The notes below the pieces were generated by a model. It was not told the DNA's origin. It searched no databases and saw only the letters and a program-made list of their open reading frames with translations. This document shows, piece by piece, positions 1-10,900 of a DNA stretch of 64,000 nucleotides. How positions within the stretch are numbered: the stretch's first letter is position 1; each line of letters starts with the position of its first letter. The position numbers and the translations under genes were made by a program. This stretch comes from Limnomonas spitsbergensis (Eukaryota > Chlorophyta > Chlorophyceae > Chlamydomonadales): positions 3,906,001 through 3,970,000 of the forward strand of contig JAYJMM010000105.1 of NCBI GenBank assembly GCA_037349105.1, written 5' to 3'.

Positions 1-251
1 GCAGTAGTTGTTCAATTTCTTTATCACGTCGAGCTGTAACCCAACATGGGGATGTGGTAACATCTGGATTAAACACACTGCTGCATGGGGTTCGGTAGCA
101 TCTTGAATAAACGCACCGCGTTGCCAGAAGTGGTGGCAGCATCTGGACTAAACACACTGCTTCAATCCACCAAAGAGCCTTCAGCTCTCACGCCACTCCC
201 CCGCACCCATGCATGTCTTCCTCCCACACCCCTGCCATGCTACCTGTTCAG
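1..251. other. Left edge, probably intron of the first gene
   Basis: No coding exon can be supported here. The stretch ends in a pyrimidine-rich tract and CAG at 249-251, which is a good 3' splice site for the exon that follows. Two near copies of a phrase about a 'gcatcttgaataaac/gcatctggactaaac' motif occur at about 60-160, so there is a short degenerate duplication. Confidence 0.4.
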
Positions 252-3200
252 GTGGTGGCCAGCTGGGGGCCTCTGGGCAAGCCCATTCCATTGAAGGAGG
301 CATCAGAGGAGGTTGAACCGCCTGCGTACTCTGTGGTGGAAATCACCCCCGATGAGCTCGCCATCATGCAGCTGGCCAGCGACCCCGCCATGCTAGACGC
401 AGAAGCGGCAGCCGCAGGAGAGGATGGCCTCTATCCGCAGGAAGCCTCAGAAGCAAGTGCCTCCGCCTCTCCAAGAAAAGGCAGCGCCTCGCCGGGAGGT
501 GGCAGCAGGAAGGAAGGCGGGAGGCAGTATGGCAGTAGCCGAGCACCCAAGCGGCAGCCCTTTGTGCGAGGGCAGAGCCAGGGGGGCGCCAAAGGCGCAT
601 TCAGCCGGGCGGGCTTGCCCGTTGCGCCTCAGCGCCGAACCCGTGCTTCGACGCATCGGGCGATGGACCGAAATAAAACCTCAAAGCTGCCTGCCGTTAG
701 GCGCTCCTTGACTGACATCCTACACAAGCAACGTAAGCAATTGGGCGCTCCGGGAATGTGGGTTTCAGATGTATGTTCATCTGAGGGATGGCCCCCCTGC
801 CCGTGCATGCACAGGAAAAGGCATTTGGAGTGCAGAAAGAATAATGCTATGATGCCTGCGCTTCCACATGCACACCACCGCCACTCAACTCACGCAGAGT
901 AGATCCTTAGGGTGGTTCATAGACCAGCCTTGCCTCAAGTGGACATGAGCCCTCTGATCCATCTAATCCCTCTGAGCCTTCTGAGCCTTCTGAGCCTTCT
1001 GAGCCCCAGCCTCCCTGACTGCAGAGAGACACTCTGGCGTAGCATCTTAGCCTGGGGCAGGGAAAGCCCTCTCTCCCAGTCATGCCAACAGCAGTGCTAC
1101 ACGAGGATTAGAAAGCCCTAATTCTTCTAGGCAAAAACGCAATATAGATTTTGTAGTTCAATACCTGGTAGGGTGTGACATCTATCTGGCGAATGCATCA
1201 ACAAACCATGTTATCACTGCCACTGGTGCTGGCGGTGTTTTTCTTTGAACTTGAAAAACACCCGTGATGCCAGCTCTGATTTAACTAGCATAGCGAACGC
1301 GGTCCCGCATGGGCCCTGCTGAGCGCCCCACTTGGACTCTCACCATTTCTTCCCCCCCTCACAGCTCGTATCCTACCCCGCCCGCGCCGCAAGCCTAAGA
1401 GTAGCTATGGCCGTGTCCCCCGAAGGAGCCTCGCCCTCGCACCCAAGCGGCGAGGCGTCAAGCAGCTCCCCCGGCGGGTGGCGGTGCAGGTCATTCCGCA
1501 GCCCCAGGCGGACGTGCAGGCTGTGATGGCTCCGCAGGGGGATGCACCGCTCGAGGGGCACATTGTGACTGACATCAGTTTTGGCCAGCTGGAGCTAACA
1601 GATGCGGATCGGTCCATTCTTGCCAATCTCGCCGCAAGGCACCAAAAGGCGGCCGCGGCCGTGGCTGGTACCGCGGCCGCCACGGGTGCAACTGCTCCAC
1701 AGCTGCCGACTGAGTGCGAGGGCATGCGTCTCATGGTGGGCCCAGATGGGGAGCCGCTACATCTCGTGGCTGAGGGCGTGACGGAGGAGATGCTCATCGC
1801 AGAGCTCGCGGAGCTGGACGCCATGCGCCTGGCGCTGTCTGAAGCTGGCAGCAGGTCCGCGGGGGTGGACGGCGCCGCGGCGGCGGCGGCTCTGGCCGCA
1901 ATGCAGCAGCGGGCTATGGCCCGGCTCGATGCAGCGGCGAAGCTGGAGCAGCGCATGCGGCAGGCCCAGGCTGAGGTGGAGGCGTCTGCGAGTGAGGTGC
2001 GGCGGGCGCTGGACGAGGGTGGTGGATGGTTGGAGGGTGCGAATGCTGCAATGCTGAGGCCTTTCAAGACCCTGGTGGACATTGGCCTGGAGCATGGTGC
2101 TATAGAGAAAGCCGTGGGGGAGATCTCTGTCAGACGAGGTGCTGGAGGGAGTGGCGGAGATGGGGATGGTGATGGTGACCAGGTGTCAGGGGCATCCTCG
2201 AGCGGAGGTCAGCCAGCCTTTTCAAACAACGAAGAAGGTGGCGGCACCTCTTCCGATGGGCGCCAGCAGCGCTCCAGGCACATGAGTGAACAGCTGTTGC
2301 GGCTGCAGGAGGAGAGTCGGCGGCTGCAGAAGCACAGCACGCAGCTCACGGAGAGGGCGATGGAGATGCAGAGGGCGGCAGGGATACTGGTCATGGAGCC
2401 GGCGGCGGCGGCAGCGGCAGGGCAGGAAGCGGAGGGTGGTGATTGCATGCATCAGCACCCAGTGGGCCAGGACTCGGCCCATGGGGATGCAGGCGCCCAA
2501 GACGACCAACAGCGGGCGATGAGTGCACAAGACGGAGATGCCATGCCGGCCATGGGCTCCGTTGCCGCTCGATCCGTTGCTTCTGCTGACAAGGGTGCAG
2601 GCATCGCCTGGACCATGCCTGCAAGGAACCAGCCCATTCAGAATCTGGGTCGCGGCCTGTCGCCAAACACAGTTGCCAAGGTGCGCACGGCCATCTTCAA
2701 ACACTGGAACCGCTGCCGAAGCTAAATAAATGCTGGGTCCGCTCACTCAGTCATACACCTGCAGATACCTGCCAGGGCCCAGGGGGTATGCACCATAATA
2801 AGCCTGCAGATACCTGCCAAATTATGGCCCCTTAGCCATTGCATATTTCTGCCTGACACCAAGAAGCAGAGAACCATGGGTTTATTCAAGATGAGCGTCA
2901 TTCTTTCTCCACGGGTCAACTCTTTCACAGGTCACCTTAAGCAGCCTGACATTGTCTCACGAGCAGGGTGGGGCTGTGCGGGCATCCCGAAAGATTTGCA
3001 TTCCTTGACCAAAGTGTTCCCCCCTTCCCGTGCCTACTTCCAATTCCGAATAAACTGTCTTGTGGATGTTGCAGCCGGTCAAGAAGGGTGTGACCATGAA
3101 TGCGGGATACTCGCCGCAGCGGCCAGAGCCGCAGACCAGCGGCCAGACCTCCCATGTCTCCGGGACCGGGCGGCAGCATGCCAGGGTAGGCAGTGCGGAC

Positions 3201-5584
3201 AGCATGGTGGACAACATGCCCATGCTGCCGCGCTGGTCAGGTCAGTGGTCCCTGGAACCCTGGGATGGTTCAGGGTAACTCCTCTTGAGGCTTGGCATGG
3301 CTCAAGTGAGAGATTACTGTATGATAGGTACCATCTTCGACTCCCTTTGAGAGATCAAGTGAATGAGGGTCCCACCCTCTACAACCTTTAAAAGATCAAC
3401 TTAATGATAGGTACCATCTTCGACTCCCTTTAAGAGATCAACTGAATGAAAGGTCCCATCCTCTACACCCTTAAAGAGATCAACTTAATGGAGGTCCCAT
3501 CCTCTACACCCTTAAAGAGATCAACTTAATGGGGGTCCCATCCTCTACACCTTTAAAGAGATCAACTAAATGAGAGGTCTCTTGCTCGATACCCTGGCCG
3601 TCATTTTCCGTGCCTTTGCGTTTTGTAGACCTTGTCTCGAGCCCGCTCACAAGCCCCCTGAAGATCGTTAGGAAGCCCCCTAGGGCCTTAGGCGGTGGCG
3701 GCGGCGGTGCTGCCACAGCCTCCCATGAGATGATGCCTCAACCGCCAGCAACAGTCCAGAGGGGAAGCCAGGCAGCCGACTTGCAGCAGCAACAACAGCA
3801 GAAGCAGCACAGCCAAGTCCGTCATGGAGATGGAGCTTCTGGGTCAGAGGCTTGGGCAGCTGGCCTCGTCTTGCAGCACCAGCACAAGCACAAGCACCAG
3901 CAGCATGGCAGGGGCCCGCTTTCCCCGCGGCAGATGCAGCAGCCGCTGCAGCAGCAGAACTGGATCCCCGAGGACGCTAGCGTCAAGTTCCCGCGCCGAT
4001 TCCTCCCGACGATCGACTTCAGCGTCGCAAAGCGGCTGGCACCCCCACCTCCTCCGCATGCCCACGCGCCCGCACCTCCGCAGTACGCCCCTCAGCAGTA
4101 CGGTCCCCAGGGATATGGTGCCCAAGAGTACCGCGGCCCGGATCACTTCCAGCAGCAGCAGCGGCAGCAGCCGGCTATAGTGAATTATATGATGCATCGG
4201 ATGATTCCGGGCGGTCCCTCTGGGTATCCATTGCCGTATCCCTCGCAAAACTGGCAGGGCTTGCCTCATCATGGGCCAGCCGTGGGGCCACTCCCGCCAG
4301 AGGCTGCATCAGCTTCTCCTTCAGCTGGCCCCCTCCCTGCTGCCCTGGCCCCGGCAGCCAAGAGAGGCGCTGTCTCAGCCAGGCATCCAGGGAAAGCCGG
4401 GCCAGCGCTTGGCAAGCTGGCCAAGTCGTCTCCTCTGAAGCAACATCAACACCAACATCAACACCAGTACCAGAACCAAAACCAAAACCAAAACCGGCAG
4501 TATCGTCCAGAGGAGGGCATCATGGCTGGAAGCATGCCTCCCTATGGTGAGCATTGCCTGCTGCAAAGAATGCTTAAGCTAACCGGTATCTCATCTGCTG
4601 GGGTCCTCATCTGCTCTCAATGGATTTCATGAGCGAGTCAGCCACATGGGTTGCCCTGCTGTGTTTATCTTAGTGTGACAGACCAGACTGGGGGGGCTGT
4701 CAGGGGCCAACCTTGTACCGATGGGGACGAAACCCCGACCAGCCTGCAGCCGGTGGCCCAAGCAGCTGTCTTTGCTACGCCACATCCCCACAGCCACAGG
4801 CCTTGATGCTGCTGAATTGTAGCTGAAATGCGCTGGAATGCACGCCGATGAGTTTCCCTGAGGATTGTGAACGCCTCTTTATGCCCTTCCTTGGAGCCGA
4901 GTGCAGCTGTTGTCTGTATAATGATGGAGCGCTGAATCCAATCACTCACGCTGATTGGTTTGTGGACAAACGGCAGGTCAGTAGGTCACCTCAACTAACG
5001 TAGTTTACTGACCCCAACAGATTGTCAGTATCTGAGACATGCATTTCTCTTGCATGTTCTTTTTGTTCGCAGGAGGTATGATGTCTCTCCCGGGCATGGT
5101 GCTGCCCCCAGGCATAATGCCGTATACGGGATATGACCCAGCATGGCCCCCTGGGGCGCCGCTGCCCGCCTATGGGCAAGTCTTCATGGGCATGAACGCT
5201 GGCATGCCAATGTTTGGGGGTAGCAACAACCCAACGGGGATGCACTACCCAGGCATGGGCATGGGTCGGATGCCGCCACCACCTCCGCCGCTGGTACCTC
5301 AAGGCATGATGCCAGGGCATGAGTTACCTTGGGGCATGCCACCGGTTGCGCCACTGTCCAACAGCCTTGTGCATGCCACCACCGCCGAGAGGGCGGCAGA
5401 GGTGCAGCAGCAACTGGAGCAGCATTACAGGGGATTGCAGGGTGCCGTAGAGGGGCGCATTGACAGGCAGCAGCAAGCTGGGCAGGCAGCTGTGGGAAGG
5501 GGTGGGGTCAGGCGGCAGAACTTGGGGGCAGGTGAGCCAGCTTCCGAAGGATCTGGGAGACGTCCATCCTTCAGACTGTTTTGA
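252..5584 (+). CDS. Probable five-exon gene for a low-complexity Gln/Pro-rich protein, function unknown
   Basis: I do not recognise the family. Exons that join in phase are 252-732, 1365-2680, 3075-3240, 3629-4546 and 5073-5584. The four junctions keep one frame (phases 1, 0, 1 and 1) and use GT-AG sites: GTAAGC at 733, GTGCGC at 2681, GTCAGT at 3241 and GTGAGC at 4547. The phase agreement is the main reason for joining pieces that would otherwise look like separate ORFs. The product is acidic and Ala-rich near the start, has a Lys/Arg-rich stretch at the start of exon 2 (possible nuclear signal), then a predicted helical Glu/Gln/Arg-rich part (about 1800-2400), then Gln, His and Pro runs and Met/Gly/Pro-rich sequence in the last exon. 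The left end is uncertain: 251 closes a good acceptor after a pyrimidine tract, so the start codon may lie outside the window. A strong donor at 5532 (GTGAGC) means the stop at 5582 may not be the true end. If the splice at 2681 is not used, the frame stops at 2723. Confidence 0.5.
3345..3585 (+). repeat. 41-bp minisatellite in intron 3 of the first gene
   Basis: About five to six degenerate copies of a 41-bp unit containing 'agagatcaacttaatg' and 'cccatcctctacaccctt'. The last three copies (from about 3434) are nearly identical. The array fills most of the 388-bp intron 3241-3628. Confidence 0.85.
4690..4835 (-). repeat. Dispersed SINE-like repeat, family 1
   Basis: This copy lies in intron 4 of the first gene. 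Read on the minus strand it has the family core: 'cagctacaattcagc', then 'gctgcttgggccaccgg', then 'ggctggtcggggtttcgtcc', which resembles a Pol III box B. Diverged copies of the same order of motifs occur at about ten other places in this window (see the finding on family 1). Confidence 0.55.
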
Positions 5585-6924
5585 AAACAGTTGTCTTTAC
5601 CACTGGTGGTGAAAGTATGGTGAACTCCTCTGGCTGTCAGTCTATTCCCCTCCCTTCTAGACTATCAGGCGTCCTCGTGAACGAGCCTTTTGGGCATGGC
5701 CCTGAGGTGTTGTGTCATTGACCATTAGTTGTCGTCTGCAACAGAAAGTCTTTTGGAAGTTTTGGATTTTCGGAGGATAGCCTGGCCATAGAAGATGATG
5801 TCTGAATTTTCAGCAGGGGCTTACAATGGGAATTGCGTTATGATAAGCTGCACTTCAGTTTTTCAGGGCAAGAAGATCCTCAATTTGGCTGGGTTCGAGA
5901 AAAATTTCAGTGCACACATCTAATCTTGCGAACATCTGTCACAGCCTTGATCAAATGTGGCGCACATACAGGCTGTCTGCCTTCCCTCCCATGAAAGAGC
6001 GACTCGGTCACACACAAAAGATCATGAAAATGATTTGGAGAAACTAGCAAGACACAAAATGAGTTATCTCCGTCACATGCTCAGTCACTAGGTCTTCAGA
6101 TGGCACACCATGCCCCTGACAAAATTCCCTATCGACAGCCCACCTGTCCACACAAAAGATACCACCAGTACAGATAAACAGAAAATCCTCGGGCCATTCA
6201 TTCCAGCAGAGTACAACTGCATGCTTTAACTGACCAGCTGCCATGAGGCAAACATCCTTAAATCCGTTGAAAACTTCAACACAACATCAGAATTCAAAAA
6301 GGCACACAAGGATCTCTGCTGAATTCTCTCCTCGACCCCCGAATCCAAAACGTACAGCAGACCAAGGAATTTCTCGGCCGCAGCTTCAGACCCCATGTCC
6401 AGACTGCAATCAAAAAGTATTTTGCCGTGCCGTACACACATCAGCTTGGCCAACTAGCAAGAGGGAGAAGTAGACTGTCACTGCGTGTCTAGGTGAGGTG
6501 GCACAGCAAAAACATGAGGGGCCACGTCGTGGCCACTACATGTCTTGAAAATTGGGCACCTATAAAACGGCCAAGTCCATGTAGCCAACTCTTCTTCAGA
6601 CAAAAAGGCCTCCGCAAAGGGGCGCCATGCTATTTGGCCTATCCCTGTCGGGACGTATATCCCTGTATGGTGCGCATGCCATCTCTCGTAACCAACATCG
6701 CAGCACATCCATCCTAGTGTACATCACTTATTCTTCGTGGCCATGGCTGGCATGCACTGCTCTCCTCACATCAGTTAGGGCCCCAACCATATCCATGTCT
6801 ACATGACAGGCTTCTGGAAACTACAAAATGGGCTGAATCAGTTGCTGTCTTCTGTGCTGCGGCTGTCGGCAGCACCGTTGCTACTGCTTCATCATGAAGA
6901 AGGTCGTCCGTGTGTGCATATGGC
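5585..6924. other. Region between convergent genes; no supported gene
   Basis: This is the 3' side of both the plus-strand gene ending at 5584 and the minus-strand J-protein gene ending at 6925. Several minus-strand open stretches occur (6044-6244, 6226-6453, 6478-6708), and the last has protein-like composition. None could be tied to the J-protein gene by splice phase, and I assign no function. They could be further exons of that gene. Confidence 0.4.
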
Positions 6925-7636
6925 TTAGGCAGCCGACATTTCCAGGCACCACCTCCCGCCTCTCGGGGCGGGTGCCTCGTATAGACCGAAGTCCGTGACC
7001 GTTCTATCACAATCGTCATCATCAGAAAACGAAGATGACATACCGAGGCCGCATGCTGTCAGGATAAGGCCCTGGAATCTCTGCAGGTAACTGCAAAAAC
7101 GAAATCCAAAAACGAGGTCAGAAAAAGTCCGCAGCAGAGACAGGCTGGAGTTCCCATGGCGCGTACATAATGTTCCTCTCAACAGCAAAAACAAGCTTAC
7201 TCTTCAACGTCAAGAAGATCCAGCAAACCCAGGTCATATTGGTGTCTTTGTTTCACGTTGCTGAGGACACCGAAGGCCGCACTTATCTCCTGTACGTAGA
7301 AGAAGGTTTGCAAATGGTGAAAAGCCAGGAAGGAACTAGGATAGCACAGGTCTTTCAGCCTGCCACTACGACCACACCTGAAACATTCTCTTCGCATACA
7401 GCTGGTCGGATGACGGGCCTTGATGTCTGTCAGGGTGCCAAGTGCGAGCTAGCTTAAGATATTGCTGTCGGATAGATTCCTGGGTAGCCTGTGGGACAAC
7501 ATGAAAGGCTTTAGAGGCAAAGGGACTAGCCAGCGGGGAGCCACGGTGGGGGCCCGTTTGCCGGGGACCAGCGCACCTTAATATCCACTCCTAGGATAGA
7601 GTACAGGTTAGCTGAGGCACGAGGCGCTTCTTCCAT
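6925..7636 (-). CDS. J-domain (DnaJ-type) co-chaperone
   Basis: J-domain proteins stimulate the ATPase of Hsp70. Four minus-strand exons join in phase: 7577-7636, 7378-7488, 7201-7289 and 6925-7090. The ATG at 7634-7636 opens a short exon with the helix I start (NLYSILGVDIK). Exon 2 carries helix II and the catalytic HPD in LARTWHPDRHQG. Exon 3 carries helices III-IV (EISAAFGVLS, then RHQYDLG). Exon 4 adds LQRFQGLILTACGLG, an extension I recall following the J domain in plant and algal J proteins. It then runs through an Asp-rich stretch to a stop at 6925, giving about 141 aa. A strong donor (GTATGT) at 7043 in exon 4 could instead splice to exons further left. No Gly/Phe linker, zinc-finger or membrane segment is seen, so it is a class III (DNAJC-like) protein. 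Cell compartment is unknown. Confidence 0.8.
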
Positions 7637-7997
7637 TGCTGAAATGATAGTCGAAAAGGCGCCCTTTGAATGCTACCGCTGTGCTGCGGTTCGCTGCGAA
7701 TTTCAAGACGATGCTAATATATGAATTGTTGGTGTGGCAATAGTCAGATTGGTTGTCTTTAGACAAACAAGGTATTTGTGGAGCTTCAATAGCCACGTGG
7801 AAACGTGAAGACGTGGCCGCTGGCCGTAGCTGTCGTACCAAGGTATTGTACGGCAGTTCACACCTCCGGACCAATTCAACGTGTTCACTAAGTCCGATCT
7901 TCCCGTATACTAGCAGGCCCCTTGAAGGATCTGCTGGGTGACTGTACACGGGTTGCCGAGGGTCGAACTTAGGCTTTTGGAGCAGTAGTTGCAAGGG
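7637..7997. promoter_or_regulatory. Shared divergent promoter interval
   Basis: 361 bp separate the start codons of the J-domain gene (leftward) and the malonyl-CoA decarboxylase gene (rightward), so both promoters and both 5' leaders must lie here, unless an unseen 5' non-coding exon exists. No clear TATA box or known element was recognised. Confidence 0.5.
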
Positions 7998-10900
7998 ATG
8001 AGACAGGCAGTGGCCAGCACAAGGTCACGGATCTTGCCACAAATCTGCACCCAATTTCTTTCACAATCCAAAGCAGCAGCTGCCACATGTCTCACACCAG
8101 ATGCTGCTGAACTTTACACAGTGACGGCAAGTAAACCAACTGCAGCCCATGGGCTAGCATCCCTGGCAGTGCCTGCTCCTGGTCTCTGGCGCCTCGAGGC
8201 TCCAACCTGGAGGGCTTCTACACCCCAGCCGATCAGCACAGTGCACCAGAGGTACACAACTTCTGATGCCACTGGACAAGAGGAGCTTCTGCAGCATTGG
8301 GTCCGCGTCCTAGACACTTACACGGACTCAAAGAAGGTCCTTAGCCAAGATCCAGGGCGGGAACCAGGCACGCCCGGCCCCCCCACCACTCCAGCGGCCT
8401 CCTCTCCCTCCGAACCCGCGTCAGCGTCTGAGTGCCGCCGCCTGGAGGCCCAAATGCACCTGGGTGAGCTGTTCAGAGTATTCAGCGCGCGCATGCAAGG
8501 TGGAGTCGTGCCGGAGCTCTTCAGCCAGCGCCTGGTTACCTTCTATCGCACCGTGCTGCGGGACGAGGACAAACCGTGGTTCCTGCGTCTCATCTGCACA
8601 GAAATGGGACTCAGAGGTGTGTTATATCCTGGCAGGCTGACAGAGGAACAGATAGATGTGCGAGCCCTGGGCGCGTGGAAGGGCCAGTACCCTGGCCTGA
8701 ACTGACTTAAGGGCATGGGGCGAATAATTCCATCGAGGGTGTGCGGGAAGGAGGAGCTCATTGACATTCAACGCTGACGGTTGTGCTGCTGCTCAGAACA
8801 TGCATTCCGAGAGGATGGACAAGGCACCCGCTCATTGGCCCTGCCGCTGGTGAGAGGAGCCTTCCTGCTTAACTGCTGAGCGGTGTCCCTCCCCCATTCC
8901 CCTCCCCAACCCGACCGCGCCGCAGTGGAGGACGTGGACTCTGCAGCGGCAAAGTGGAGGTCAGCAGTGGAGCGGGCTCAAGCAGGTGCGCCAATGCCTG
9001 ATTTGGGTCGAGGATTGAGAGGTTTGAGTTGAGGGTTATGGGTTGAGGGATTTGCGGGGAGGAGCAGGGGTCCCTGTCTGGGCGTGCCATGTGACGAGTG
9101 CGTCATATTGATTCTAGCTGCTTGGCTATCTGTGCCTCCCTGCTGCTCAATGCCCTTAAGTTGCCTGGCAGCATACTGGCTAGCCTTGGGGCACTGACAG
9201 GTCGTCCTCACACCCCAAGATAAGGCCACGGCCCCAAGATGCGTTGCTGCTTTGATGTCCGTGAGTTGTTACATTGGTAATTTGGTATCCGTGCGTTGCT
9301 GCCTTGATATCCGTTCCCCGACATGGGAAGTAGCAAGTATGCCTTGGCCTCTCCCGCTTCTCGTTTGAGGACACGTCAGTAAGCCCCACAGTGTTCATAT
9401 TTTTAGTGGCCTGGCTACAGTTCAGCTGCATTACAGCTACCCCCTGACTTGGGGGCCCCATGCATGGCCAGCCACACTCTACTTGGGCCTGTCTCTGTAG
9501 GTTGATTAAAATTGGGCCCCAATCGGGCCTGGGGAGGCTGCGGGGTGGCTTGCCGATGGTGGACTTGCAGTCAAACTATTAACACTGACCTCCCACAGGG
9601 GGCCTGATCCCAGCAGAGGCGCTGTACCGCGCCGCTGCAAAGCTAGGGAGCAGTACGCGCCCGCTGTACACGCAGCTTCTGCTCCCTCTGGCCCAGCTCG
9701 AGGAAGGTGCGTAAACGGGGCATGCCTAGGCCCTGCTTTACTCCCTCAATTGGGATGGCGAGATGCCGACAGGTTAGACTCTGCTGCGCTTGTTCCACCA
9801 ATCGGGAGCGTGAGCAGTCGAGGTGCTCTAGTGCTCTCTTGTGCAATTCAAATTCGCGTCAGCTATTTTTCAGCTACGTCCCAGCCTGTGAACGAGGGCT
9901 TGCACAGCATGCGTTGTTGCTTGGGCTACCGGCCCTAGGCTGGTCATGGTTTCGTCCCAACGGACCCAGTGGTGGGCGGTGGCTGATGAGCAGCCCCCCC
10001 AAAGGTGGTCTGGAGCTCGCACTAAATAAAGCCTGCTTGCAATCACATGCACTATTTCCACACCATGATGTTTGTCCTGCCCACAGAAAGTAAGGCTGGT
10101 CTGATGGTGGTGTGTTGGCCCAAGCCGCAGCTTGACCTGCTTAAGTCTTTTGGGCTGGCTCCCTGCAACCTGGTCTCCAAGGCCTCAAGAGTTAGCCATG
10201 GATGCGCTGATTGTAGCGCCAACCGCCTTAATCCCACCCCGCACTCTTGCGTGTGAACCTGAAGTTTGTGGATGTGAGGTTGTCACTACTCTCTGGTAGC
10301 ATCTCCTTTACTTGTCTCCTGTGTCTCCTGTGTGTTGTGGTGTCTTGGCAACACTGGACGGTGGAAAACATGTTGTGGTGTCTTGGCAATACTCGATGGT
10401 GGAATTAGCAGTGTGGAAGCAGCAGTGTGGAATTAGCAGTGTGGAAGCAGCAGTGTGGAAGCAGCAGTGCGGAAGCAGCAGTGTGGAAGTAGCAGTGTGG
10501 AAGCAGCAGTGTGGAAGTAGCAGTGTGGAAGCAACAGTGTGGAAGTAGCAGTGTGGAAGCAGCAGTGTGGAAGCAGCAGTGTGGATGCAGCAGTGTGGAA
10601 GTAGCAGTGTGGAAGCAGCAGTGTGGAAGTATCACTGTGGAAGCAGCAGTGTGGAAGCAGCAGTGTGGAAGCAGCAGTGTGGAAGCAGCAGTGTGGAAAC
10701 AGCATCGTGGAAACAGCAGTGTGGAAACAACAGTGTGGGAGCATGGCAGCACTAGGTCTCCTCTGTGTTCCTGATGTCTTAAAAATACTTGATTTTGGAA
10801 GCAGTATGGAAGCAGTGTGGAAGCAGCAGTGTGGAAGCAGTAGTGTGGGGGCAGTATGGAAGCAGTGTGGAAGCAGCAGTGTGGAAACAGCAGTGTGGAA

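Noticed and set aside
1478..1480. GTG as the start of the 1478-2725 frame
   Set aside because: The frame continues upstream to a good splice acceptor at 1364 and joins in phase to the exon ending at 732, so 1478 is internal.
2723..2725. Stop of the first gene at 2725
   Set aside because: A GTGCGC donor at 2681 joins in phase to exons at 3075, 3629 and 5073. The stop is therefore probably intronic, though this is not proven.
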